From Choristoneura fumiferana (lineage: Eukaryota > Arthropoda > Insecta > Lepidoptera > Tortricidae), in NCBI RefSeq assembly GCF_025370935.1, contig NC_133472.1, positions 15,097,863 to 15,161,862 of the forward strand: a DNA stretch of 64,000 bases, in the 5' to 3' direction. A model generated the notes under the pieces. The model searched no databases. It was not told where the DNA came from and saw nothing but the letters and a program-made list of their open reading frames with translations. This document shows positions 1 through 9,534 of this stretch, one piece after another. A program made the translations under genes and the position numbers. How positions within the stretch are numbered: position 1 is the stretch's first letter; every line of letters starts with the position of its first letter.

Positions 1-253
1 TGCACTTTAAAATTGAATATTTCGCAAACATATCACTGAATCGAAAAATCGTTTAGGCAACCCCCCAATGGTTTTAAAATCCCTAAAAAAGAATTTTATT
101 GTTTCATTATTTTACCACTTTGTCGGCATGACTGATATGTATATTCATGTCGAATTCTAGTACTAACGGACTCTGAGCATAGCCGCGGACAGACAGACAG
201 ACGGACAGACATGGCAAAACTATAAGGGTTCCTAGTTGACTACGGAACCCTAA
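1..253 (+). repeat. 3' part of a dispersed repeat (CCGGCCAAGAGCG family)
   Basis: The stretch ends with a GACAGACAGAC-rich segment, then CATGGCAAAACTATAAGGG and a terminal GGAACCCT. The same blocks in the same order recur at 12369-12890, 30924-31561 and 46726-46980, and inverted at 24925-25372. This copy is cut by the window edge. I recognise the family as abundant in Lepidoptera but cannot place it in a transposon class. No coding capacity is visible. Confidence 0.75.
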
Positions 254-260
254 AACTTTT

Positions 261-440
261 AGGTACCATCAGCCAAATAAGTATGGTCTATCAATTTTTA
301 TATAAGTTCCTGTCAAATGAATATGTCGCTAAAGTCGAACTTTCAAGTTGACAGACACGTCTATTGGCATTATTGTTTTATGACGTGCAAACGAATATCA
401 ACTTTAGGGTGGTAGACCATATATTTGGCTGATGGCACCT
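261..440. repeat. Short palindromic element (MITE-like)
   Basis: The first about 20 bases (AGGTACCATCAGCCAAATA) return as an inverted copy at 421-440 with one mismatch, and similarity continues inward around TATGGTCTA/TAGACCATA. The 180-bp length and terminal inverted repeats fit a non-autonomous DNA element. No target duplication could be assigned. Confidence 0.7.
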
Positions 441-1419
441 GTTTTTTCTTCAGTAGTCAGCTTCAAATTTCGAATTCTACAAAAAGTTATAATTCAACGT
501 AGATAATCCATACGTCCATACCAATATTATAAATGCGAAAGTGAGTGTTTTTGTATGTTTGTCCGTCTTTCACTTCGAAACGGAGCGACGGATCGACGTA
601 GATTTTGCTTGTCTGAATTATAAGGTTGGCAGAATAAGGTTTGTTTCACATTGCTACTGCAAAGACTCGCTGGTCCTGCTCTATGTTGACATACCTTGTT
701 TTCAATATTCTATCTACTACCAAACTCTTTAAGTGTGAGAAATAATCCCCTCATTCATAAAAAGTTGCAGTTTTCTGTGTCTGGAAAAGACGAATCGGTG
801 TTAGGTCGTCACATTTGCACTAAGACCTAATTTTCAAATTATTTAATTCGAAGTAGATGTTACAACAACAGCTAGTGACAAAATGAAGACAAAACTATTG
901 ACTTGCAAAACCTAAGCTTCGCCGTCACCAGCGATAAGCTAGGAAGCTGAGGAGTTTGCGAGAAAAACTTCCTCTAATATGAAAACAAAAAATATAAGTA
1001 TTTTTATGTGTGGACTTTTCGTGACACACCGCTGCTCCGCACATCTCCGGCGAATGTGCTGGTGCTACATAACAAGTGTTTTAGGGTAGTTATAGTTTGT
1101 ATGTTCATATCTAAATAATTGTTGAAATATTTAAAGCTTGGCAATGTTTAAAATACTTAACTGTGTCCTAGTCTTATTAAACTATGCGTTTCATTAAAAC
1201 AATAAATTCCGGTATTCGAATATTGTTTTATTGTTCCTTTATATTGAATTAATCAACTTCCAGTTTTACTTACCTTAACATATTACTGTGTTAACAAATC
1301 CTTTTTCGCAGTTGGGTTTGTCAGTCAACGAAAGTCGACTGAGACCATTTGTGTACCTATGAGTACAGCAATTTTTAGTTAGTTGTGAGAATTCCAATTG
1401 CATAATGGATATGCTTAGG
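441..1419. other. Intergenic stretch, no gene seen
   Basis: A fragment of a common repeat (ATTATAAATGCGAAAGTG, then TTGTCCGTCTTTCAC and CGGAGCGACGGATCGACGT) lies at about 521-605; a short open frame over it is repeat-derived. Better copies are at 44766-44988 and, inverted, at 20447-20638 and 61600-61735. The rest is unique AT-rich sequence. An AATAAA at about 1200 could serve a plus-strand gene to the left of the window, but nothing coding supports that. Confidence 0.5.
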
Positions 1420-4400
1420 TTAGGAGATTTTTATTAAGTCTTCATCTTTATCAATGTCATATTTCAATAATTTGGCATATTTCAACAACAGTTTTCGCCA
1501 GTAGCATTTCACATCTTTTTCAGATAATGTGTCCCAAATCATTTCATATCCTCTCTGTGCAATTTCTTCAGCCAGTGAATCATTTTCTTTGAAAAAACTG
1601 ATGTACTTTGCAATCTGTGACTGTGTAGCTGTCGGACTTACAGGTATGTAGTGTATCCATGGTTTTAAAGAAGGATAGAAAAATTCTTGCCAATCATTTC
1701 CCACGTGAAACACTAAAGACTTACAGAGAAACAAATGCTTCAGACGAAAACTTGCAGCAACTCCCCTATAGTTGAAAAGATACTTGTATTTACAATGTTC
1801 TTCAAATAATACCTCAGCAGCTGGCTCTGCATAAAGAGTGTCCTGCAATTATCATAAAGCCAACTATTATATCAGTTTAACAGAAAACAAATGTTTAGGG
1901 GCTGTTTCACCATCCATTGATTAGTGTTAACTGACGGTTAAATGTGATGCCGTCTCCGTCTATTCGAACAAAACAAATAGAGACAACATCACATTTAACC
2001 GTCGGTTAACACTAATCATTGGATGGTGAAACAGCCCCTTAGTCTTGAACTTTATTCCCATTGACCTCAGCCATTGACAAAATGTCTTGTGAGTTAAAAT
2101 AAAGGAATACTATGCTTGAGTTGGTAACGGTAATCGTTAACCATCAGGCAAACCATTTGCTTGTTTGCCCCATACCATAAAAAAAAAACAATTTGCTATA
2201 ACCATAACTAATTATATGTATGTAGTTACTTGGCACAGCACATGCTACGTGATCTATACTATGATACGTGTTTTTTTAGTTAATTGAATTTAAAGTTTCA
2301 CAACAATGGAAATATTATGAAATTGTGCAAAATTGTATACCTTTTCAGATTTCCATGCTTGATTCTTAGTATATTGGGCATCAACTAAATGTGGTTTTGC
2401 TCGAGATAAAAGGATAAGAGCATCCCGCTCTTCGCTTGTTCTTGATCCTCTGAAAAAAGCTTTTGGTATTTTCTTACTCCAAGGCCACCTGAAAATTAGG
2501 TTTCAAAGATACAAACAGACATTACAAGATTTCAAAGGAATTACACTTCATTTAGGGGTTCAATAAGGAATTTTAATGTACTTTTTGGCAGCAGCAGAGA
2601 TACTCAGTCTGTGTTTATCCCATCTACCAATACCCGTAGGATACAATGATATTGCAGGACCACCTTCCCAGAAACTCCATGCTGGATACATTATGTCGTA
2701 ATAATCTTTAGTCTGAAAATAAAAGCCACTTGTTTCATATTTCATATTTTACATAAGTATTTTATAAATTTATAAAAATGATCTTAATCATCATCATCTC
2801 ATCTCCAATCTGTGTATGACCCACACAATGGGCACAGGCATCCTCTCCTAATGAGAGGGCTTAGCATGTTAGTCTCAATATGTAAAAAATATGTATCTTA
2901 AAAGTAAAAATAATTTTTAAAAGGTTTTACCTTACTGAATGAAAACACAGGCGCCTTTACATGGCCCCAAGCATGGTTAACTTGGGGCCAATCTCTTGTA
3001 TTTATTATAATTTCCATATTAGGTAATTTTGGTGCCAGAGCACTTAAGTAATGTTCTACTCCAGCACATCGAGCAGGAAAATGACAATCTTTCTGACGAT
3101 ATAGTTTACCATTCAAAATCTGAAACATATTTAAAATGTTCATTGATACATATTTTTTTATTGTTAAACAAGTATAAGAAACATGTAGTAAATGACAGAA
3201 AAATTATAAATGGGCATGCAATTTGAGGCACTTAATGCAGCAGCTACAGCCAGGGTTGAGGAAATCTTGAGAAGCACATGCTCTTATAAACTTAACACAA
3301 TCAGTGCCAACAGTGGCGTAGCTAGGTGGACAAGGGCCCCAGTGCATAGAGAAAGGATCTGGCCCTCACCCTCACCCTCTCTTTCCATGTAGCTTGAACT
3401 TATGTTGGCCTTCAAAACCACACAATAACAAGCAGCACATGCTTATCGAGGATGTTTGGCACATGTGTTGAAATTCTTAAATCAGGAGTTCTGTAATTGT
3501 CGATGTTCATTTAAAAAACAAAAAAATATGTTGTGCTCACAAGTTCTTCTCTTTTTCTTTTAAGCTCCTCTCTTTTCAAAGCTTAGGTTAGAGGGCCCCC
3601 TGAGCTCTGGGGCCCTGGTGCACTGCACCATCTGGCCATACAATAGCTACATCACTTGAGTGCCAAGAACCTGACAGTTTGGTTCTGTATGTAGGTAGGC
3701 AGAAATACGCTACTGGTTACAAGCATAGTGCATAGCAATATGTGGTTGCAAATGTGTTAAGCTAATGAACACTTAGCAAAATAAGTGCTTCATATTTTTT
3801 TTGGACTTTGCATGTACCTATGTATGAAAAAAAAGATTTTCAGTTCTATCATCAAAACATGAACATACTTGTTTTTATCAATAGACTTTTTTTCCAAACA
3901 TTCCATGCTCGGTCCTTACTTGGTGTTCAACTTTATATTCTTGTTATTATTCTTTAACAGTAAAGAATATTGATCTTGCCTGATACTTAGTGGCCTTAGC
4001 TCGAGCTAATAAAAACATGTCATGCGTGATTCCATCCCGGAATGGGGCTAAATCTTGATCTATTACAGACTTGTGGCAGCTACAATTTCGCTTTAAACAG
4101 GGTACATATTTTACTGTGGCTATGTTCATATGTCTTCGAATTTGTGAAATCCATTCGTTACTTTCTGAAACCATGTTTACATACATCAACATCATACACG
4201 TTACTGGGTTTGTACTATCTATTTACTAAAAAAATCTTTAAAATATTTTTAAACATTTTAAAGTTGTGTTCCGTGGAATTTGTGGCTATTCATGTTTAAC
4301 TAACGTACATTAAATTTTGTACTTAGGCAATTGTTTTTAAAATAATTAGGCTCGGCTTTAACGCTGTCAAATTAAATTTGTGATAAAAGTTTGAACTTTT

Positions 4401-4544
4401 AATTTCCAGCATGCAAGCCTTACCTTTATCATATTTGTTCTCATTTTCTGTACATAAATCAGAACTTGAGCATGTCGCATCGTTCTCAGATAAGGTCACA
4501 ACCGTAAAGCAATATAAAAGCAGTAACTGGTAAAAATTTATCAT
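1420..4544 (-). CDS. rumi: Protein O-glucosyltransferase (Rumi/POGLUT1 family)
   Basis: The product transfers glucose from UDP-glucose to serines of EGF-like repeats, for example in Notch, in the ER lumen. Exons in coding order are 4544-4424, 4164-3980, 3119-2931, 2712-2582, 2488-2341 and 1842-1420; all phases agree and give 398 residues, close to the roughly 390-400 of the family. Residues 1-19 form a hydrophobic signal peptide (MINFYQLLLLYCF...). NCSCHKSVI, DCHFPARCAGVEH, INTRDWPQV (Asp145, matching the catalytic Asp133 of human POGLUT1), YPAWSFWEGGP, FFRGSRTS, TKNQAWKS, CKYKYLFNYRGVAASFR and LKPWIHY are all family hallmarks. Intron 2 has a GC donor, since only CAG|GCAAGA joins KYQ to ILNGKLYR correctly. 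The C-terminus ends in KIS, with no KDEL-like retrieval signal. The gene is head-to-head with the ADIP-like gene at 5991. Confidence 0.95.
1898..2038. mobile_element. PIF/Harbinger-like MITE with TTA target duplication
   Basis: This 141-bp element starts GGGGCTGTTTCACCATCCA and ends with its near-perfect inverse; the arms run on for about 60 bases and include GTTAAATGTGATG/CATCACATTTAAC. It is flanked by TTA at 1895-1897 and 2039-2041. G-rich ends and a three-base TWA duplication are typical of PIF/Harbinger elements. It lies inside intron 5 of the rumi-like gene and encodes nothing. Confidence 0.85.
2775..2880. repeat. Decayed LINE 3'-end-like fragment
   Basis: CATCATCATC, a diverged CCACACAATGGGCACAGGC, and CCTCTCCTAATGAGAGGGC resemble a non-LTR retrotransposon 3' end that I recognise as common in Lepidoptera. 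It sits in intron 3 of the rumi-like gene. Confidence 0.5.
3308..3662. repeat. Imperfect inverted-repeat element in the GC-AG intron
   Basis: The left end (AGTGGCGTAGCTAGGTGG, then GGGCCCCAGTGCA) is mirrored at the right end by GGGGCCCTGGTGCACTGCA and ATAGCTACATCACTT. The arms are diverged. The element occupies the middle of rumi intron 2 and has no open frame of note. Confidence 0.55.
3978..3979 (-). other. Non-canonical GC 5' splice site, rumi intron 2
   Basis: On the minus strand the exon ends ...ACTAAGTATCAG and the intron begins GCAAGATC. Joining at this point keeps phase 0 and restores the family sequence KYQ-I. The bases around the GC (CAG|GCAAG) follow the strong consensus usual for GC-AG introns. 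I saw no nearby GT donor that gives the same protein. Confidence 0.85.
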
Positions 4545-4662
4545 CTTTGCAAAGCCTCGATTCCGTTTCTCGCACGCAAATAAAATAACGCATTACGCAG
4601 GCCCGGTGGCCCGGATAATACCGACCCGATAATTCGTATACACGCCCATACAACTTGCAGCA

Positions 4663-4891
4663 GGGCTACTACGAAACTCGAAGTTCGTATCGTACCATCC
4701 CTCTCGCTCTCGTATTAAATAGTGTAAGTGTCAGAGGGACCGCACGACACGAACTTCGAGTTTCGTAGTAGCTCTGCAGGGCTACTACGAAACTCGAAGT
4801 TCGTATTGTACCGTCCCTCTCGCTCTCGTACTAAATAGTATAAGTGTCAGAGAGACCGCACGACACGAACTTTAAGTTTCGTAGTAGCCCT
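4663..4891. repeat. Tandem pair of 112-bp hairpin elements
   Basis: Copies at 4663-4775 and 4779-4891 lie head to tail. Each begins GGGCTACTACGAAACTCGAA and ends with the inverse, TTCGTAGTAGCCC, with a CCCTCTCGCTCTCGTA centre. Relatives in this window are at 5618-5746, 28103-28203, 37442-37553 and 43192-43319, with a half copy at 21922-21995. They are non-autonomous and fold into long hairpins. Confidence 0.85.
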
Positions 4892-4913
4892 GCTGGTGTC
4901 AAACTGACAAGTT

Positions 4914-5295
4914 AATAGTACATTACTGTAGAGGCCGGGAAGTAGGCGGTTGCCGGCCAAACAGATAGACAAAGAGATTTCATACAACTTTGCAGGCCGC
5001 TGACCGGCAATACGACCGTCTTTTGTTTTATTCAACGCGCGCTCTGCGACACGGCGCACGCCCACACCCAGCACCACCACCTGCAGCCGCCGCGCCAGAA
5101 GCCAGCTCGACACGCGCGCACACAACGGGGCGACCAGACAAGCGTCCCGCCAGCTTGACTTCTTGTTTTTTATTTTATTTCATGTCATGTTTGAGAAAAG
5201 CATTATACAAGCCTCGGCCCGAACGTGGCGTTGTCTATATCTGCCTGGCCGGCAACCCCCAACTTTCCGGCCTCTACAGTACCTAATGTACTATT
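4914..5295. repeat. Terminal-inverted-repeat element with GC-rich core
   Basis: The left arm (AATAGTACATTA, CTGTAGAGGCCGG, GGTTGCCGGCCA, CAGATA) is inverted at about 5225-5295. The core, about 5030-5160, is strongly GC-rich (CGCGCGCTCTGCGACACGGC and onward) against AT-rich surroundings. Partial relatives lie at 47860-47950 and 58050-58165. Short open frames over the core are by-products of its base composition. Confidence 0.7.
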
Positions 5296-5617
5296 TCTAT
5301 TTCTACACACACATTTAATTTTGTTCTGTAATGTACTCTGTGATTAAAGAGTGTTTTTATATGGTACAAAATAGAGAATACTGTCTTCAAAATATAATAA
5401 GACTAACTGTTACTAACTGAAAAAATTCAAGTTTACTCAATTTTTCTTCAGCTAATGCTGGTCCAGAGAGTACAAGAGTAGCGTTTGATTTTTCTTCTTC
5501 TTAACAGGGAAATGACTTCCCTCATTTCAAATGAGGGAAATCAACCTGTCTTCGTTTTTCGGTCGGTTTGGTTTAAATTTTTGTGCGGTCTCGCCTACCG
5601 CACCGCACTAGTCTGCG

Positions 5618-5746
5618 GGGCTACTACGAAGTTCGTAAATCCAAGTTCGTGTCGTGCCGCCGCCGCTCTCACTCTCGTATATATTACTTATCATAAGCGT
5701 CAGCGGGACGGCAAGATACGAAGTTCGAATTTTGCATTTCGTAGTA
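5618..5746. repeat. Diverged copy of the 112-bp hairpin family
   Basis: It begins GGGGCTACTACGAAGTTCG and ends TTCGTAGTA, with the CGCTCTCACTCTCGTATA centre and the inner GATACGAAGTTCGAA arm. It is more diverged than the pair at 4663-4891. Confidence 0.7.
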
Positions 5747-5990
5747 CAGAACAAAGCCTGCAAGCTCAACAGCAGAACACAACACCAGTGCGGTGCGGTG
5801 GTCAGGTCACGGTCACACATCCAAATCAATCACTAACTACGTTTGTTTGTTTGTTCAGGAATAGTTTCGATTTCGATGTTTTACGGTTACTTTGTCATTT
5901 TATTTAAAAATACTTTTACTGAAGTCACAAATTAGAAAGTTATAGTAGAAATCGAAACTACGAATTTAATCAATTACGAATATCAATATA

Positions 5991-8510
5991 ATGGCTACAA
6001 AAAGCGAGTTTGAAAGTTTAGACGAAGAGATTAAAGAACTGTTACAGAATTATAAGTTTAAAAAAGCTACCATTTATGAGCCCTGCACCCATGAAAACGT
6101 TAAGGAATGTTTAATTGGTCTTCATGAAGTAAGTAACTATCCTTTAGATTTCGATTTTATAGTTAAAATTGCAGTTCACTACATTTGTAGTTTTTCAGGA
6201 GTTTGGACTTCTGAATATAAGTTACGTGTTTAATCCCTACTGTGACATAGTGCAACAAACCATACACCCTGATGCACTCGTTGCACTTGTTAATTCAGTG
6301 TGGGCATTATTGCACTATCACAAGGCTGCTGTAGAGAAGATTAAACATTTGGAACAAGAAAACCATGTCCTTGAATATACAAATAAGCAGCTGAATGTAA
6401 GTCATTTAATCATTTAAAAATCGTAATACTTCTCAATGGGTTTTATGGAAGTTAAGACTTCGGAAAAATCTTTTACAGGGTCTTGTTGGCAAACTTAAAG
6501 ATAAAGTAAATGCACAAAGGAATGAATCTAAAGCATGCATAGCATTGGCTCATCGAATCTCAGATGATTCTGATGAGCAGATTCATAATTTAGCTGAAAC
6601 CAAAGCCAAGCTGACACAGTTGAGCAAGCAGAAAGAAAATTTAGAAAAAAGCTATCGCCATGAAATAAGTAGACTGAAGTTAGAAAATCAAAAGTTACAA
6701 GACAGGTTGCGAAACAAAAGCGGTAAGTTATTGACTTGTTTATTTGTTAAATTTTAGACACATTGTATACTATAAATTGCTATTTCTTGCTGTTTCTTGC
6801 TACATCATCTGTCTTAATTTTCTAGGATAAAGGGGTAAGGCAGGCTATTTTAATAAAAAATTTAACTGACTTCAAAAAAGGTTATCAATTTGGTTGTATT
6901 TTTTTTTGTTACCTCAGAACTCCGTCATTTATGTTTCGATTCGTTTTTTTTTTTTAGTTTAGGAATGCCTTCAATTAGGTCCCATAAGCACCAAATCAGG
7001 ACCTAATGGTTGGATCCTAAGGAAATCGAGGGAACTCTTCAAATATTGTAGGGATACCTTTGGTAATTTGGATATATTAGTAGTAACTTGTGCATTTGCT
7101 CTTGAAAATCATCATTTAGTACCACAGAACAATTCAATTCAATTCTTGAAAATATAGCTCCATCGATACTATCGATGATTCTGCCAATGTCGAGGTTGGA
7201 AAAGACACTATCAGTGTAGCCGTTGTTAGACCACAGAACAATAAAAAAGAGTAGAAGTGATAAGGGGGCGTGCCGCGCTGTCATAAGTATGCGGAGTATC
7301 GCAGCCTTGCCTCAGTTCGCCGCTTGCGCTTGTGCGTGACAGTTGTGTAAATGCCATTATTCAAAATGTGGTAATTCTGAACAAAATACTTTATTGCGCT
7401 TTTTTAGAGTGCAAAAACGATAGCCGCACCAAAAATGTTGCCAATGGTTGTGTTTCCTATCATCGGCTAGTCTTATTTTATTTTATTTTCAATAATTTGT
7501 AATTCTCTGTTTCCGTAAGACATTTTATGTATTATGATGTAGCGACTCCTAGCGCCATCTAGTGAACAACGATTGAAACTCCGACCATGTTCTACATCGC
7601 GCTATCGAAGTTTCTCAACGCGGTCGCATATATATACAAGTTCCGACGCTCTTCCTTCGGACTTCGGTCCCCTGGCATAACACCTGCCTGGAGAGAGCTC
7701 TCTATTGGAGCCTCCCCCTACATTGGTGACCCCGACGTGATCTGGACATGCAACCTTCTGATCTGCTACTTGATTGTACGTTGACCTCTCCACAGTAGTG
7801 CACATAAAGTTATCTATATTTGGTTTATGCTTAGAGCAACGCAGGCTACCTTCCTGCTGCTCTATGGGTTTATGTTATCGATTATAAATAATACATTGAT
7901 TGAACTCTTAATTCAATATTTTTAAGCATTTGAAAGTGAAATAATGGCCTGTGTGTGGGAATATATTATGTATATTATTATATACAGTATGTAGCCAGGT
8001 AGTCAGGCTTTTTTTTAAAGGATGTTAAAGTAACGTAATTTCTCAGGAGTGGACCTATAGTCATCTACCTCACCTACATACTATATATAGGGCTTCAATC
8101 ACTCTTGCTGGCTCGTGCTGAGGCACCGACTTCAGACTGGTAGAAAATAATTTTTATTTTTATTCGACTGGATGGAAAATGAGCAAGTGGGTCTCCTGAT
8201 GGTAAGAGATCACCACAGCACATAAACATCTGCAACACCAGGGGTATTGCAGATGCGTTGCCAACTTAGAGGCCTTGTTTTTGTAGTCGGTTCATTGTTC
8301 AAACATGTTTTAAACCCAATTGAATTTTTTGTCTTGTACACAGACAGCTTCACACCTTGTGCCGATGTTTGTGACTCTACAATATTGCAATTGAAAGAAA
8401 GAGACAAGAAACACCAGGCTGTGATTGCCAAGCTGCAGATCAATAATCAGAAGCTGCTGCAAGAAGTGGTAGCCATGAAGGAGAAGATAATTTTAAGTGG
8501 ACCTAATTAA
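5991..8510 (+). CDS. ADIP/SSX2IP-like coiled-coil protein
   Basis: Members of this family bind afadin and alpha-actinin at cell junctions and act at centrosomes and spindle poles in animals. Exons are 5991-6128, 6199-6396, 6479-6722 and 8344-8510; all junctions are GT-AG and in phase, giving 248 residues. An N-terminal conserved segment (LIGLHEEFGLLNISYVF) is followed by ALVNSVWALLHYHK and then long heptad-rich helices, about residues 80-245. The tail ERDKKHQAVIAKLQINNQKL and VAMKEKIIL aligns by eye with the matching helix of vertebrate SSX2IP. Vertebrate members are about 600 residues, so this one is short and lacks the C-terminal half. Intron 3 is 1.6 kb and carries an LTR remnant and other repeats. 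The assignment rests on motif memory, not a search. Confidence 0.75.
7538..7741 (+). mobile_element. LTR-retrotransposon remnant: solo LTR plus primer-binding site
   Basis: A candidate LTR runs from TGTAGCGACTCCTAGCGCCA at 7538 to CTACA at 7722. One base later comes TGGTGACCCCGACGTGAT (7724-7741), shaped like a primer-binding site starting TGG. From memory it is complementary to the 3' end of a cytosolic tRNA-Trp. No gag or pol frame follows, so this is an internal-deletion relic. It lies in intron 3 of the ADIP-like gene. Confidence 0.6.
8046..8270 (+). repeat. Two adjoining repeat fragments
   Basis: Bases 8046-8156 carry one arm of the hairpin family also at 40133-40373 and 46707-47180 (GGACCTATAGTCATCTACC, then GCTGGCTCGTGCTGAGGCA). 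Bases 8148-8270 begin a second repeat (GAGCAAGTGGGTCTCCTGAT, then AACACCAGGGGTATTGCAGA) with longer copies at 32965-33245 and, inverted, at 24158-24440. This copy is truncated shortly before exon 4 of the ADIP-like gene. Confidence 0.7.
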
Positions 8511-8719
8511 TACTGCCCAAAAATAATGTTAACAACCTTTAGAAATTATATTGTTGACTTTTTGATTTTAGTCAGTATTACTAGTTTTAATCAGAAGTGC
8601 CTTTTTAATTGTAATAAGCTAATATAATAATATGTGATACACCTAAATATATGCTTGTTTAATTCAAATACAATTTAGGGTTCCATAATTGCAATGGAAA
8701 AAAACAGATTGAATGAAAA

Positions 8720-8905
8720 AAAGAAGAGGCAACTTCTATTTGGGTCACGCGTACTCTTACTAAGACACGATAGATACAGATAAAGAAGAGGCAACTTCTA
8801 TTTGGGTCACGCGTACTAAGACACGACAGGTACAACTTGTAACTAATAATGATGGGTAAAGAAGAGGCAACTTCTATTTGGGTCACGCGTACTAAGACAC
8901 AACAG
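8720..8905. repeat. Three-copy tandem repeat
   Basis: AAAGAAGAGGCAACTTCTAT followed by TTGGGTCACGCGTACT starts at 8720, 8782 and 8858. The 36-base core is identical each time, while spacer length differs (62 and 76 bases). The spacers also share AAGACACRA and ATAATGATGGGT. Confidence 0.9.
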
Positions 8906-8977
8906 TAATAATGATGGGTAAAGTAGCAGGCAAAAGAGCACTGGGTCATAGGTAGAAATTGTGGCTATTGTTTTCAG

Positions 8978-9073
8978 ACTGGCAAAGACCGAATCAGATA
9001 TGCAGAGCTCACTGCCAACCTTCACTACTTGGAGAGGCACTTGAAGAGAGATAGAACTGAATTGGAAAAGTAG
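8978..9073 (+). CDS. Orphan exon-like sequence, possible alternative 3' exon of the ADIP-like gene
   Basis: After an acceptor-like TTGTTTTCAG there are 31 codons and TAG, reading TGKDRIRYAELTANLHYLE and then RHLKRDRTELEK. The composition is that of a coiled coil and codon use looks natural. The main product already stops at 8510; an in-phase donor would have to lie within exon 4, and the best I see is weak (after LLQE). It could instead be a decayed exon. Confidence 0.35.
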   Translation, partial: TGKDRIRYAELTANLHYLERHLKRDRTELEK

Positions 9074-9534
9074 ATTGTATCACAAAGGAGTGATGATATT
9101 TTTCGGTGAGGGCGCTATTTTGGATCCTGCTGGGCGCATCGAACGATTCTGGAGTAGAATGCACTTGAGTAGATTCACACAGTAAAATCGTGAGCGCAGT
9201 GGTATTCAAAATAAAATATTTTGCTGCCTAGTGATACACTACTTTTTCTCCAACTAAAAATATAGGTTGTTAATAATTAAAGAAATGAATTTATTTATTT
9301 CCTTGGGATTTAGCTGCCTTTGTATTAATTTTTTTGCGTCGGTTTTAACCTCGTTTTAACCCTTTCAGGTGCTAATTTTGCCCTTTTGCTACTCTCCACT
9401 CATTTTTTTTGTTATGATCTGCAATCAGTTCAATCACTTTTAGCAGATATGGTGCATGCTTCTCTCATTCAGAGTGCGTCCCCTAGCGAGAACATCTACT
9501 CGTAATTCATTAAATCATAGGATGTCTTTTCTTT

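Larger units (their letters stand above)
4545..5990. promoter_or_regulatory. Shared upstream region of the rumi-like and ADIP-like genes
   Basis: The start codons of two divergent genes are 1.45 kb apart, so both promoters must lie here unless non-coding first exons exist elsewhere. Much of the space is transposon-derived: a fragment at 4605-4650 related to the palindrome at 59741-60100, two hairpin elements at 4663-4891, an element with inverted ends at 4914-5295, and a diverged hairpin at 5618-5746. The longest open frame here (5485-5907) crosses repeats and matches nothing I know. No clear TATA box or initiator could be assigned. Confidence 0.5.
8511..9534. other. Downstream of the ADIP-like gene
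   Basis: This interval holds a three-copy tandem repeat (8720-8905) and an isolated exon-like sequence (8978-9073). The rest is AT-rich with no recognisable gene. The transcript of the upstream gene probably ends within it. Confidence 0.4.

Noticed and set aside
5485..5907. 140-codon open frame upstream of the ADIP-like gene
   Set aside because: It crosses a hairpin element and promoter-like sequence, has no recognisable motif, and competes with frames on both strands over the same repeat.
8720..8905. CRISPR array
   Set aside because: Three direct repeats with unequal, related spacers in an animal genome; no cas genes and no regular spacing.
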